A stretch of 64,000 nt of DNA from Litorimonas sp947503715. GTDB lineage: Bacteria > Pseudomonadota > Alphaproteobacteria > Caulobacterales > Maricaulaceae. Where the stretch lies: positions 682,001 to 746,000 of the forward strand of contig NZ_CP189850.1 of the NCBI RefSeq assembly GCF_050271975.1, given 5' to 3'. The notes under the pieces are model-generated. The model had not been told where the DNA came from. It saw nothing but the letters and a program-made list of their open reading frames with translations, and did not search any database. Positions 1 to 8,944 of the stretch are shown piece by piece (the stretch's first letter is position 1; each line of letters starts with the position of its first letter). The position numbers and the translations under genes were made by a program.

Positions 1-453
1 CTCTTTCGGCGCGACCTTCCCCGTATCCGCCGCCATGAGGCGGCAGAGAAAATACTCGCCGCGCGTCATAAGAAGCGGCGCGCCGAATTTCCGGCAGAGC
101 CAGCCCGCCAAGCCGGTATGATCGGGATGAAGATGGGTGCAGATGACGCGGTTGACGGGACGGCCGCCGAGCAATCCCGTGAAATGTTTTTCCCAAATCT
201 CACGGCTGACCTTGTCCGCAATGCCCGTATCGACAATCACCCAGCCATCCCGGTCTCTCAGCGCCCAGAGATTAATGTGGTTGAGGCCCGTCATCGGCAG
301 GGAGAACCGCAACCAATAGACCCCGGGTGCAACCTCTGTGGCGCTTCCCGCTTCGGGCGCCTCGTCCACGATGTAATCCAACCCACGCCCCTCATACCCG
401 CTCGTTTTGACGAGAGATTGATCGGCGGGTGTTTTTACAGAAGATCGTGTCAT
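1..453 (-). CDS. MBL-fold metallo-hydrolase (3' end outside window)
   Basis: The first 151 residues of a metallo-beta-lactamase superfamily hydrolase; the stop codon lies beyond the left edge. The zinc-binding signature THLHPDH is at residues 106-112, preceded by the typical strand and turn DGWVIVDTG at residues 69-77, where the Asp begins the fold. The ATG at 453 opens a frame that runs unbroken to base 1. The substrate cannot be told from this part: the family includes glyoxalase II-like thioesterases, lactonases and others. It is divergent from the mcc-ivd operon, with a gap of about 100 bases that must hold both promoters, so a role in acyl-CoA or thioester chemistry is possible but is inference only. 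Confidence 0.85.
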   Translation of the reverse strand, partial: MTRSSVKTPADQSLVKTSGYEGRGLDYIVDEAPEAGSATEVAPGVYWLRFSLPMTGLNHINLWALRDRDGWVIVDTGIADKVSREIWEKHFTGLLGGRPVNRVICTHLHPDHTGLAGWLCRKFGAPLLMTRGEYFLCRLMAADTGKVAPKE

Positions 454-557
454 GTGCCCAAGATAGGCGCTGAGCCGCCAATTACTAGCAAGCATTTGCG
501 CACAGCTCCTATTCCAGTGGATGGACATTGCGCGCCGCGCTTCCTAATCAAGGGCCT

Positions 558-2150
558 ATGCCGAAGATACAGTCCAAGATTAATCCCGACAGTCCGCAAT
601 TTCGGGAGAACCGCGAAGCGATGGAAGCGCTTGTCGCGGATTTGCGCGAGAAGGTCGGGAAGATTGCACTGGGCGGCTCTGAACGGTCGCGGGAACGTCA
701 CCTGTCGCGTGGGAAATTGCTGCCGCGGGAGCGCGTCGAACGCCTGCTGGATCCGGGCACCCCGTTTCTCGAACTCAGTCAAATGGCGGCTTACGGGATG
801 TATGATGACCAAGTCCCCAGTGCGGGTCTGATCACAGGCATTGGCCGCGTCTCGGGCCGCGAGGTCATGATTATTTGTAATGACGCGACCGTCAAAGGCG
901 GGACCTATTATCCCATGACCTGCGAGAAACAGGCGCGGGCGCAGGAAATTGCACAAGAGAATAGGCTGCCCTGTATCTATCTCGTGGACTCGGGTGGCGG
1001 AAACCTGCCCAATCAGGCGGAGATTTTTCCGGGCAAGGAAGATTTTGGCCGCGCCTTTTACAATCAGGCCAATATGAGTGCCCAAGGCATCGCGCAGATC
1101 GCGGTCGTTATGGGCAGTTGCACGGCGGGCGGGGCCTATGTTCCAGCCATGGCGGATGAGAGTATTATCGTTGCCGACCAAGGGACAATCTTCCTCGCGG
1201 GACCACCCCTCGTGAAATCCGCGACGGGCGAGGATATTGATGCGGAGAGCCTCGGCGGTGGTGCGTTACACGCGCGGACCAGTGGCGTGGTCGATCACCT
1301 CGCCGCCAATGATGCGCATGCGCTGCAAATGGCGCGCGATGCGGTGGAGACTTTAGGGAAAGCGACCCCGTCTTTTTCGCCCGACGAAACTCACGAACCG
1401 CCTGCCTATGACGTGGACGAATTGGACGGCGTCGTGCCGACGGACCTCCGCCAACCCTATGATTGTCGCGAGATTATTGCGCGCATCACGGACGGGTCCA
1501 AATTCACGGAATTTAAGAAAGAGTTCGGGACGACGCTCGTCTGCGGCTTTGCCAGTATTCACGGCTACCGCGTTGGTATTCTCGGCAATAATGGCGTCTT
1601 GTTTTCGGATTCTGCGGTAAAGGGCGCGCATTTTGTTGAGCTCTGCGCGCAGCGGAAAATTCCGCTGATCTTCCTGCAAAACATCACGGGCTTTATGGTT
1701 GGATCAAAAGCCGAAGCGGGTGGTATCGCCAAACATGGCGCAAAAATGGTCCACGCGGTGGCCTGTGCCAAAGTCCCGAAATTCACGGTTATCGTTGGCG
1801 GCTCTTACGGCGCGGGGAATTACGGCATGTGCGGGCGAGCCTACTCACCACGCCTGATGTTCATGTGGCCCAATGCGCGGATTTCGATCATGGGCGGGGA
1901 GCAGGCTGCGGATGTGCTGGCCACCGTCAATCGCGACGCCGCGAATTGGACGGACGAAGAACGCGAAGCCTTTAAGAAACCGATTATTGAGCGGTTCGAA
2001 AAAGAGGGGCATCCCTATTTCGCCAGCGCGAGATTATGGGATGACGGCATCATCGCACCGAGAGATACAAGGCGGGTGTTGGGATTGGGATTAGCGATGA
2101 GCGCGAATGCGCCTTTGGAGGACACCAAATTTGGTGTCTTTAGAATGTAA
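558..2150 (+). CDS. mccB: Methylcrotonyl-CoA carboxylase beta subunit (carboxyltransferase)
   Basis: 530 residues, the usual length for the carboxyltransferase subunit of 3-methylcrotonyl-CoA carboxylase, which carboxylates 3-methylcrotonyl-CoA in leucine degradation. Two crotonase-type halves are visible. The N half has GSCTAGGAYVPAM and the C half has GGSYGAGNYGMCGRAY with MWPNARISIMGGEQAA, the residues that shape the acyl-CoA and carboxybiotin pockets. The ATG at 558 is chosen over an upstream TTG because it follows an AGGG box and matches the family N-terminus. The stop shares one base with the mccA start (TAATG), indicating translational coupling. The neighbours mccA and ivd exclude a propionyl-CoA or geranyl-CoA role with fair confidence. 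Confidence 0.96.
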   Translation: MPKIQSKINPDSPQFRENREAMEALVADLREKVGKIALGGSERSRERHLSRGKLLPRERVERLLDPGTPFLELSQMAAYGMYDDQVPSAGLITGIGRVSGREVMIICNDATVKGGTYYPMTCEKQARAQEIAQENRLPCIYLVDSGGGNLPNQAEIFPGKEDFGRAFYNQANMSAQGIAQIAVVMGSCTAGGAYVPAMADESIIVADQGTIFLAGPPLVKSATGEDIDAESLGGGALHARTSGVVDHLAANDAHALQMARDAVETLGKATPSFSPDETHEPPAYDVDELDGVVPTDLRQPYDCREIIARITDGSKFTEFKKEFGTTLVCGFASIHGYRVGILGNNGVLFSDSAVKGAHFVELCAQRKIPLIFLQNITGFMVGSKAEAGGIAKHGAKMVHAVACAKVPKFTVIVGGSYGAGNYGMCGRAYSPRLMFMWPNARISIMGGEQAADVLATVNRDAANWTDEEREAFKKPIIERFEKEGHPYFASARLWDDGIIAPRDTRRVLGLGLAMSANAPLEDTKFGVFRM

Positions 2151-4174
2151 TGAAAAAAGAAATTAGAAAAATCCTCATCGCCAATCGCGGCGAAATTGCC
2201 TGCCGCGTGATTAAGACCGCGCGGAAAATGGGCATTGCGACCGTTGCGGTTTATTCCGATGCGGACCGCCAAGCACTCCATGTTCGCCTAGCGGATGAGG
2301 CGGTTCATATCGGGCCATCGCCCGCCGTGGAGTCCTATCTCGTCATCGAGAAAATCATTGAGGCAGCAAAAGAGACCGGCGCGGATGCGATCCATCCCGG
2401 CTATGGTTTCCTGTCAGAAAACCCTGACTTTGTGCGGGCCTGCGAAAAAGCGGGCCTGATCTTTATCGGACCATCAGCGGAGGCCATGGAAGCCATGGGT
2501 CTGAAAGATGCCGCGAAGAAATTGATGGATAAGGCGGGCGTGCCGATCACCCCCGGCTATCACGGCAAAGATCAATCGCCCAAATTGCTGAAAGCAAAAG
2601 CCGGCATGATCGGCTATCCCGTTCTCATCAAAGCCGTCGCAGGCGGCGGCGGGAAGGGCATGCGGAAAGTCGAAGCCGACGCGGATTTCGACGCCGCCCT
2701 CGCCAGTTGCAAACGCGAGGCGGCCAGCAGCTTCGGCAATGATGACGTCCTGATCGAGAAATATATCCAATCCCCGCGCCATATTGAAGTCCAAGTCTTT
2801 GGCGACATGCACGGCAACGTCGTGCACATGTTCGAGCGCGATTGCTCACTGCAACGTCGCCATCAAAAAGTGATTGAAGAAGCCCCCGCCCCCGGCATGA
2901 CGGATACGGTCCGACGCGCCATGACACATGCCGCCATCAATGCCGCCAAAGCCGTGGATTATGTCGGCGCGGGCACGGTCGAATTTATCGTCGACGGGTC
3001 GGGCAAGCTCCGTGAGGACGGATTCTGGTTCATGGAAATGAACACGCGTTTGCAGGTGGAACATCCGGTGACCGAAGAGATTACAGGACTGGATCTGGTC
3101 GAATGGCAGATACGGGTTGCGCGGGGGGAGGAGCTGCCTGCGCAGGATGAGATTAAGATGAGCGGCCATGCGATCGAGGCGCGGCTTTATGCTGAGGATC
3201 CCGCGAATGATTTCCTGCCGAGTGTGGGCAAACTCACACGGCTTAAATTGCTAGGTCCTGTGGATGAGGGTATTATAGAACGTGTCGATACGGGCGTGTC
3301 AGAACAGGATTTGATCTCAATCCATTACGATCCCATGATTGCAAAGTTTATTGTGTATGGGCCGACACGCGAACTGGTCTTGTATCAGCTTCGCGAATCT
3401 TTGGAATATAGCTCTATTGAAGGCCTCAAGACGAATGCGGATTTTCTTTTCAGGTTGCTGAATATTGATGATTTTGTCGAAGGCATTCCGACAACACATC
3501 TCATTCGGGAAAAAATCGAGAATCTGGTCAATGATCCGGATGAGATTCCTGCTTTTGGATATGCAAACGCGGCAGCGTCAGTTGTTCAGAGCATATCGCG
3601 TACGGCTTATAAGAAAGCGAGATCGGGAAAAGGTATCGTGACTCCATTTGAAGAGTTGAATGCCTTCCGGATGAACGGCGATGATTTCACGACAATTGTT
3701 TTCGAAAAAGAAGGGCATGCTTTCCCAGTGCGCGTTTCCCCGCGAGAAGAACAGAGTATTTGCGTGGTTGAAGGTGAAACACTTGTCGTTGAAAATCGTG
3801 ACGCTTCGGAAGACGACGATAGTTGGGCGACCTTGAATGCACTGGATGCATGGCGTGCCAGCATTTATGACGATTTCGTCGTTCTGAAACGACAAGGAAA
3901 AAGACTTGCCGTACCTTTCTATCGCCCAGAAAACAGTCTGAAAACCTCCGCCGACGCCATCACCGCGCCCATGCCCGGTAAAATCATCGCGTTGAACGTC
4001 GCCATTGGCGATAGCGTGTCTGAGGGCGACCCGCTCGTCGTGATGGAGGCCATGAAAATGGAACAAACCCTTACGGCTCCGCGTGACGGCGTCGTGGCGG
4101 AAACCGGCGCGGCCATTGGAGACCTTGTCACCGATGGGGCATTACTTGTCCGCTTAGAAGAAGAGAAAAGATAA
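2150..4174 (+). CDS. mccA: Methylcrotonyl-CoA carboxylase alpha subunit (biotin carboxylase-BCCP)
   Basis: 674 residues. Biotin carboxylase N-terminal domain (ILIANRGEIACRV, about residues 8-20), ATP-grasp domain (glycine-rich AVAGGGGKGMRK near residue 165, EMNTRLQVEHPVTE near residue 297), biotin carboxylase C-terminal domain, a poorly conserved linker, and a biotinyl carrier domain at the end. The biotinylation motif EAMKMEQ places the modified Lys at residue 636. It uses ATP and bicarbonate to carboxylate biotin for MccB. It starts within the mccB stop codon and is followed immediately by ivd. Bases about 3230-3930, covering the linker, look richer in A and T than both ends, which may be relaxed constraint or recombination. 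Confidence 0.96.
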   Translation: MKKEIRKILIANRGEIACRVIKTARKMGIATVAVYSDADRQALHVRLADEAVHIGPSPAVESYLVIEKIIEAAKETGADAIHPGYGFLSENPDFVRACEKAGLIFIGPSAEAMEAMGLKDAAKKLMDKAGVPITPGYHGKDQSPKLLKAKAGMIGYPVLIKAVAGGGGKGMRKVEADADFDAALASCKREAASSFGNDDVLIEKYIQSPRHIEVQVFGDMHGNVVHMFERDCSLQRRHQKVIEEAPAPGMTDTVRRAMTHAAINAAKAVDYVGAGTVEFIVDGSGKLREDGFWFMEMNTRLQVEHPVTEEITGLDLVEWQIRVARGEELPAQDEIKMSGHAIEARLYAEDPANDFLPSVGKLTRLKLLGPVDEGIIERVDTGVSEQDLISIHYDPMIAKFIVYGPTRELVLYQLRESLEYSSIEGLKTNADFLFRLLNIDDFVEGIPTTHLIREKIENLVNDPDEIPAFGYANAAASVVQSISRTAYKKARSGKGIVTPFEELNAFRMNGDDFTTIVFEKEGHAFPVRVSPREEQSICVVEGETLVVENRDASEDDDSWATLNALDAWRASIYDDFVVLKRQGKRLAVPFYRPENSLKTSADAITAPMPGKIIALNVAIGDSVSEGDPLVVMEAMKMEQTLTAPRDGVVAETGAAIGDLVTDGALLVRLEEEKR

Positions 4175-5347
4175 ATGTCTACCACATCCTACCCAACACT
4201 CGGCTTTGGCCATTCCGAAACAACAGAAATGATCCGCGAGACCGTTTATCAATTCTGCCAGAAGGAACTAATGCCCATCGCGGATGAGGTGGATGCAAAG
4301 AACGAATTCCCGCGTCACCTCTGGGAGAAAATGGGCGAATTGGGTCTGCACGGCATTACCGTTTCCGAAGAAGATGGCGGGCTGGGCCTTGGCTATCTGG
4401 AGCACACTATCGCGATCGAGGAAGTGTCTCGCGCGAGCGCCTCTGTCGGCTTGTCTTACGGCGCGCATTCCAACCTTTGTATCAACCAAATCCAGCGTTG
4501 GGGGAATGCAGAGCAGAAAGCCAAATACCTCCCGAAACTGATTTCCGGCGAGCATCTCGGCAGTCTCGCCATGAGTGAACCCGGCGCCGGATCAGACGTC
4601 ATGTCCATGCGGTTAAAGGCGGAAACAGCACAGGGCGGTTACCTGCTCAATGGCAATAAAATGTGGATCACCAATGCACCCACGGCGAACACACTCTTGG
4701 TCTATGCCAAGACCGATCCGAGTGCGGGCAGCAAGTCCGTCTCGGCCTTTTTAATTGAGAAAGATTTTGAGGGATTCTCCACCGCGCAAAAACTCGACAA
4801 GCTGGGTATGCGCGGCTCGGACACGTGCGAACTCATCTTTGAGAATTGTTTTGTGCCGGAAGAAAATATTGTCGGCGAGATTGGCGACGGCGCGAAAATC
4901 CTGATGTCTGGGCTGGATTACGAACGGGTCGTGCTCTCCGCCGTTTCAACGGGGATCATGCAGGCCTGCCTCGACACGGTCCTGCCCTATATTCACGAGC
5001 GCAAACAATTCGGCAAAGCCATTGGGGAATTCCAGCTGATGCAGGGGAAATTGGCCGATATGTATGTGTCGCTCTCCACCGCGCGGTCCTATTCCTATGC
5101 CGTGGCCGCCGCCTGTGACCGCGGTGAAACAACGCGCAAGGACGCGGCTGGCTGTATTCTCTATGCTGCCGAACGCGCCACACAAGTCGCGCTGGACGCG
5201 ATCCAGATGTTGGGCGGGAATGGCTATATCAATGATTACCCAACGGGTCGGTATTTGCGCGATGCGAAGCTGATGGAAATTGGTGCGGGCACGAGTGAAA
5301 TCCGCCGATGGTTGATCGGACGGGAATTATTTAACGAAACCAGGTAG
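4175..5347 (+). CDS. ivd: Isovaleryl-CoA dehydrogenase
   Basis: 390 residues, an acyl-CoA dehydrogenase that oxidises isovaleryl-CoA to 3-methylcrotonyl-CoA using FAD and passes electrons to ETF. The FAD and substrate region LAMSEPGAGSDV is near residue 132 and KMWITNAP near 162. YERVVLSAVSTGI places the catalytic Glu near residue 248, the position used by isovaleryl-CoA dehydrogenases rather than the C-terminal position of most family members. The C-terminus GGNGYINDYPTGRYLRDA and GAGTSEIRR is typical. Its ATG follows the mccA stop directly, so mccB-mccA-ivd form one operon for the middle of leucine catabolism. The product of Ivd is the substrate of the MccAB enzyme. Confidence 0.94.
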   Translation: MSTTSYPTLGFGHSETTEMIRETVYQFCQKELMPIADEVDAKNEFPRHLWEKMGELGLHGITVSEEDGGLGLGYLEHTIAIEEVSRASASVGLSYGAHSNLCINQIQRWGNAEQKAKYLPKLISGEHLGSLAMSEPGAGSDVMSMRLKAETAQGGYLLNGNKMWITNAPTANTLLVYAKTDPSAGSKSVSAFLIEKDFEGFSTAQKLDKLGMRGSDTCELIFENCFVPEENIVGEIGDGAKILMSGLDYERVVLSAVSTGIMQACLDTVLPYIHERKQFGKAIGEFQLMQGKLADMYVSLSTARSYSYAVAAACDRGETTRKDAAGCILYAAERATQVALDAIQMLGGNGYINDYPTGRYLRDAKLMEIGAGTSEIRRWLIGRELFNETR

Positions 5348-5358
5348 GGAATAAGACA

Positions 5359-5393
5359 CTCCCGACCACACGGGGCGCAATGGTGGCCGGGAG
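5359..5393 (+). terminator. Possible terminator hairpin after ivd
   Basis: CTCCCG at 5359-5364 pairs with CGGGAG at 5388-5393, and the stem continues through CCAC/GTGG with one mismatch. It lies 12 bases after the ivd stop. There is no T-run, so a classical intrinsic terminator is not shown; it may only mark the end of the operon. Confidence 0.3.
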
Positions 5394-5496
5394 CTAAGCT
5401 AGCCTCGAAAGACAAGCTCTGACTTTATATACCCACTAGAAACATTTATGTCACCACACGAAGAGGTGAAACACAGTGAACTACCCAAATGTAGGG

Positions 5497-6108
5497 TCAG
5501 TTTTTCCAGAACCGGGTTTTTTCTGCTAGGTTAGGCCGTGTTCGCGGGGATGCGGGTGCGTCAGGCGTGCCAATATAGACATATCCTGCCACGCGCTCTG
5601 TGTCTGCCAAGCCCAATGCGCCGTTCACGGCATCATCATAGGTATACCATTCCGTCAACCATTGCGCCCCAAAGCCGTGGGCTTGGGCGGCGAGGCAAAG
5701 ATTGAAACAAACGGCCCCCGCGGAAAGTTCCTGCTCCCACTTTGGCGTGCCGCGTGGACATTCAACCGGCGCGGATATGACGGCCACGACGAGCGGCGCA
5801 CGGTTCAGCCTCGCGCCTTCGAACACGGCACGGTCTGCCGGCGCGTTTGGGTTGCCCGTCATAAAGGCGCTGGCAATATGCTGGCCAAAATTTGCGCGGG
5901 CCTCACCCTCGAACAGAACAAAGCGCCACGGCGCGAGTTTGCGGTGGTCCGGCACACGGGCGGCAATTTCTAGCAGCTTTTCCCGCGTCACCTCGTCCGG
6001 CCCCGGACCGCCCATCACTTTCGCCAGATTAGACCGCCGTGTTGCGAGGAAATCCACGAGGTCGGGCCGATGGGTTGGGAGCGGAAAGGTGGCGGGAAGG
6101 TCTGTCAT
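5497..6108 (-). CDS. Nitroreductase family protein (YdjA-like)
   Basis: 203 residues, short as in the YdjA branch of the FMN-dependent nitroreductases. RRSNLAKVMG early in the protein and PDHRKLAPWRFVLFEG near residues 54-69 are the FMN-phosphate binding segments. GAVCFNLCLAAQAHGFGAQWLT near residue 135 and GYVYIGTP near the end complete the fold. The ATG at 6108 is preferred because residues added by the longer frame (to 6189) would precede the fold and run into the neighbouring divergent gene. It probably reduces flavin-accessible nitro or quinone compounds with NAD(P)H; the physiological substrate of this branch is not settled. The GAPDEV-like loop GPGPDEVT is typical of the family. Confidence 0.85.
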   Translation of the reverse strand: MTDLPATFPLPTHRPDLVDFLATRRSNLAKVMGGPGPDEVTREKLLEIAARVPDHRKLAPWRFVLFEGEARANFGQHIASAFMTGNPNAPADRAVFEGARLNRAPLVVAVISAPVECPRGTPKWEQELSAGAVCFNLCLAAQAHGFGAQWLTEWYTYDDAVNGALGLADTERVAGYVYIGTPDAPASPRTRPNLAEKTRFWKN

Positions 6109-6151
6109 GCGATCTATATAGGTTTCTGGACGCCGTTCATCAAAGGCCTTA

Positions 6152-6565
6152 ATGTCTTTTTCGATGCAAAGTGCCGCAATATCCCACACACGACCAAAAG
6201 CGAGAACCTGTTCGGTTTGCGGCGCGCGGTTTAATCTGGCGGAATTGTCCGATTATTTTCTGAAATCACCGCGCAGGGCGATTAAATGTTTCGACTGTAA
6301 ATCCTATAACCGTTTGGCACGTCCCTCTATTTTGAAACTCATCGCAATTGGACTTTTGTTCAGCCCGCTTTTTTTCATTGCGAGCTTACCCGGCCTCATA
6401 GGAATAGGGTCACTTGTTGAATATTTAAACGGAAGTCGAGCTGGACGGCAGGCCGGTATCGTCTACCTTTTTCCCGCCTGTATCGCGGTGACTTATGTTG
6501 TCTCTCGCCATATCATGCGCCTCATTCGCTTTCTCTTCTATCCTTTGGAGCCCTACATAAAATGA
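6152..6565 (+). CDS. Small membrane protein with N-terminal four-Cys zinc-ribbon-like motif
   Basis: 137 residues, not recognised. Residues 20-23 are CSVC and residues about 46-49 are CFDC, a CxxC...CxxC pair suited to binding zinc. After this come a hydrophobic helix (about residues 61-86), a short loop and a second hydrophobic stretch (about 101-130), so it is a membrane protein with a cytosolic metal-binding head. The stop overlaps the start of the RidA gene (ATGA), so the two are translated together. The start could instead be the ATG four codons downstream. Codon use is a little more A/T-rich than its neighbours. A function cannot be assigned. Confidence 0.7.
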   Translation: MSFSMQSAAISHTRPKARTCSVCGARFNLAELSDYFLKSPRRAIKCFDCKSYNRLARPSILKLIAIGLLFSPLFFIASLPGLIGIGSLVEYLNGSRAGRQAGIVYLFPACIAVTYVVSRHIMRLIRFLFYPLEPYIK

Positions 6566-7032
6566 CCACACCCGAAAACCGTCTCGCAGAGCTTGGCCTG
6601 ACACTTCCTACACCCGCTGCGCCCGTGGCGAATTATGTGCCCTATGTCATTAGCGGGAATCTCGTCTTTATCTCCGGCCAGATTTCGAAAATCGGCGAGG
6701 ACGAGGTCAAAGGTCGGTTGGGTGAAGGCCTGAGCGTGGAACAAGGACAGGGGGCTGCAAAACTGTCAGCCCTCAACCTGATCGCGCAGATGAAGGCAGC
6801 CTGTGGTGGTGACCTGTCAAAAGTGAAACGCGTCGTGAAATTGGGCGGATTCGTGCAGGCGACGACGGATGCGACGCAGGCGGATATTCCGAAAGTCATT
6901 AATGGCTGCTCGGATATTATGGTCGCGGTGTTTGGCGATGCGGGGCGACATGCACGGTTCGCGGTATCTGCGCCGAGCCTGCCGCTGGATGTGGCGGTGG
7001 AGATTGATGCGGTTGTAGAGATCGAGGTTTAA
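6562..7032 (+). CDS. RidA family protein (enamine/imine deaminase fold)
   Basis: 156 residues, the longer RidA/YjgF/UK114 subgroup. YVISGNLVFISGQI (residues about 29-42) and the C-terminal block RHARFAVSAPSLPLDVAVEIDA are family landmarks; the Arg in HARF lies where classical RidA carries its catalytic Arg before the LPL segment. RidA proteins hydrolyse reactive 2-aminoacrylate and related enamines released by PLP enzymes; members of this longer subgroup may differ in substrate. Its ATG overlaps the stop of the upstream membrane-protein gene by four bases, so both come from one transcript. Confidence 0.88.
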   Translation: MTTPENRLAELGLTLPTPAAPVANYVPYVISGNLVFISGQISKIGEDEVKGRLGEGLSVEQGQGAAKLSALNLIAQMKAACGGDLSKVKRVVKLGGFVQATTDATQADIPKVINGCSDIMVAVFGDAGRHARFAVSAPSLPLDVAVEIDAVVEIEV

Positions 7033-7079
7033 GTTCTAACTAGCAGTCACATCGACGCGGGCTCTGCGTGCCCGATGCC

Positions 7080-7173
7080 CATACCGTTGAGGTCGCGTGA
7101 AGTTTTGAATTCGGCGCTTTCCGCAAATATCACGGCATGGGTACCGGACGCCCCTTCGGGTCGCGACGGTATG
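7080..7173 (+). other. Possible structured RNA between ridA-like gene and N-acyltransferase gene
   Basis: The 202-base gap holds no plausible gene. CATACCGT at 7080-7087 is perfectly complementary to ACGGTATG at 7166-7173. Inside this arm, CGTGA at 7096-7100 pairs with TCACG at 7130-7134, and CCCC-TTCG-GG forms a tetraloop hairpin near 7151-7160. This is consistent with a leader or small RNA, but I recognise no known family and no terminator follows. Confidence 0.25.
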
Positions 7174-7234
7174 ACCAAGGTTTGAGTGTACGGAGTCCCT
7201 TGAACATCCGCCCTATTTCGTTTGTATCAATATA

Positions 7235-8386
7235 ATGTCCGAGCCCACTTACACCGCCCGTATCCTGACGCAGATCTCCGATGTTGCGGCTGCCGATTGG
7301 GACGCGCTCATCCCCACTCATTCCCGTGGGGGCAACCACCCCTTCCTCACCCACCGCTTCCTCAATGCGGCAGAAGTCTCCGGTTGTGCGAGTGCGGAAA
7401 CGGGATGGATGCCGCGCCATATCTGGGTCGAGGATGCGTCCGGCACGGCGATTGGCGCGGCGCCACTCTACGTCAAATCGCATAGTCAGGGCGAATATGT
7501 TTTTGACCATGGCTGGGCCGATGCCCTCATGCGGGCGGGAATGGATTATTATCCGAAACTGCAATCTTGTGTGCCCTTTACCCCCGCAACAGGACCGCGA
7601 TTGCTCTCCCACACGGAAGAGGGACGCACGGCGGTGGCGGGCGCGATGATGCAGGCCTGCGCGGAATGGGACATGTCGGGCGTGCATCTGACATTCCTGA
7701 ATGAGGATGACCGTCCCGTTCTGAACAATCTAGGCTTTGCCGCGCGGGAAGACCGCCAGTTCCATTTCATCAATCGAGACTATGCCGATTTCGACGCCTT
7801 CCTCGCCAGTCTGTCATCGCGCAAGCGCAAGAATATCCGCAAGGAACGGAAGGCCGCGCAGGACGGCGTCACGATCAAACGCTTGAGCGGGGATGACCTG
7901 AAAGACGAACATTGGGACGTGTTCTACCAATGCTATCTCGACACGTCACAGCGCAAATGGGGACGGCCCTATCTGAACCGAAAATTTTTCGATTTGATGC
8001 AGCAGACCATGCGGGATGACATCGTCCTTGTTATGGCATGGATGGACGACACACCTATAGCCGCCGCGCTAAATTATATCGGCAGTGACGCGCTCTATGG
8101 ACGCAATTGGGGTGCGCTCGTGCACAAGCCCTTCCTCCATTTCGAACTCTGCTATTATCAGGCGATCGAGGCTGGTCTGGAACGCGGCCTGCCCCGCGTT
8201 GAAGCGGGCGCGCAGGGTGAACATAAACTCGCCCGCGGGTACGAGCCCGTCATCACCCATTCAGCCCACTGGCTCGCCCATCCGGGATTGAGGCAGGGCG
8301 TGGAGGATTACCTTGACCGCGAACGCCTCGCCGTTGAACATGAAGTTAGTATACTGGCCAAGCACACACCGTTTCGTAAAGATTGA
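7235..8386 (+). CDS. GNAT/FemAB-like N-acyltransferase (COG3146, DUF482 type)
   Basis: 383 residues, matching the predicted N-acyltransferase family COG3146. Family landmarks are NHPFLTHRFLNAAE near residue 33, the segment FDHGWADALMRAGMDYYPKL, the basic run SSRKRKNIRKERK near residue 190, and the C-terminal EAGAQGEHKLARGYEP with the SAHWLAHP block. These proteins have a tandem GNAT-like fold related to peptidoglycan FemAB enzymes; their substrate is not established. The start lacks a clear Shine-Dalgarno box, and the leader is potentially structured. Its end overlaps the next frame by up to 47 bases. Confidence 0.87.
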   Translation: MSEPTYTARILTQISDVAAADWDALIPTHSRGGNHPFLTHRFLNAAEVSGCASAETGWMPRHIWVEDASGTAIGAAPLYVKSHSQGEYVFDHGWADALMRAGMDYYPKLQSCVPFTPATGPRLLSHTEEGRTAVAGAMMQACAEWDMSGVHLTFLNEDDRPVLNNLGFAAREDRQFHFINRDYADFDAFLASLSSRKRKNIRKERKAAQDGVTIKRLSGDDLKDEHWDVFYQCYLDTSQRKWGRPYLNRKFFDLMQQTMRDDIVLVMAWMDDTPIAAALNYIGSDALYGRNWGALVHKPFLHFELCYYQAIEAGLERGLPRVEAGAQGEHKLARGYEPVITHSAHWLAHPGLRQGVEDYLDRERLAVEHEVSILAKHTPFRKD

Positions 8387-8927
8387 AATCTTGCTCGTCA
8401 TTTTTCAACGCTATAATAATTTACCCGCGGCACATGTGGAGTTCGCAACGCTCGCGGCGGGCGGGTTTCACCCCAGTTTTCAGAACCAGCATCATAGTCT
8501 CCAATGTGGTCTGTATTTTACTGCATTTGGCGGGTTGATTATCACGGTTCCCGCTTCGGAATATGCTGCGGCAAAGGTTTTCCTCGCCGATATGCAAGCC
8601 GCTAAAGTTATAGAGGCCGAAGATATAGATAACATTCCCGAACGGCGCTTTGGTAAATGGAAAACCGGAACTTTTTTTTCGTTCTTATACGGATTTATCC
8701 TGCCGTTTTTCCTCATGCCGTTCTGGCTTCAAATTCTCGGATATGTCATTTTCTGGGCGTGGATGACAGTCTTCTGGATGGGTGAATTGACTTTAGAGAT
8801 ATGGCCGTATGGCATTTATGCTTTCTCGCTGCTCATCATACCTTTGGTAATGAGCTCTATAATTCTCCACGCAAAACACTATGCTGCACCAAAGCTACGG
8901 GATAATATTATCTCGACATCTGAATAG
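8340..8927 (+). CDS. Membrane protein with DUF2007-like N-terminal domain
   Basis: 195 residues from the ATG at 8340; a TTG at 8391, after the stop of the upstream gene, is an alternative start that better fits the domain boundary. After the start a ferredoxin-like stretch (ILLVIFQRYNNLPAAHVEFATL... to ITVPASEYAAAKVFLADM) resembles the DUF2007 putative signal-transducing domain. Three hydrophobic helices follow (about residues 95-115, 118-140 and 145-170). The base composition is lower in GC than the flanking genes. The reading frame is long and open, so I regard it as a gene, but the exact start and the function are uncertain. Confidence 0.65.
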   Translation: MKLVYWPSTHRFVKIEILLVIFQRYNNLPAAHVEFATLAAGGFHPSFQNQHHSLQCGLYFTAFGGLIITVPASEYAAAKVFLADMQAAKVIEAEDIDNIPERRFGKWKTGTFFSFLYGFILPFFLMPFWLQILGYVIFWAWMTVFWMGELTLEIWPYGIYAFSLLIIPLVMSSIILHAKHYAAPKLRDNIISTSE

Positions 8928-8944
8928 ATTAGGAAAGACGTCTC

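Noticed and set aside
454..557. LiuR-type operator before mccB
   Set aside because: No convincing palindrome is visible in the short divergent gap.
118..831. Long plus-strand frame across the divergent MBL gene and the start of mccB
   Set aside because: It is a shadow: the minus strand encodes an intact MBL motif and the other plus frame encodes MccB.
450..1181. Minus-strand 243-codon frame inside mccB
   Set aside because: Antisense shadow of a well conserved carboxyltransferase; no recognisable protein pattern.
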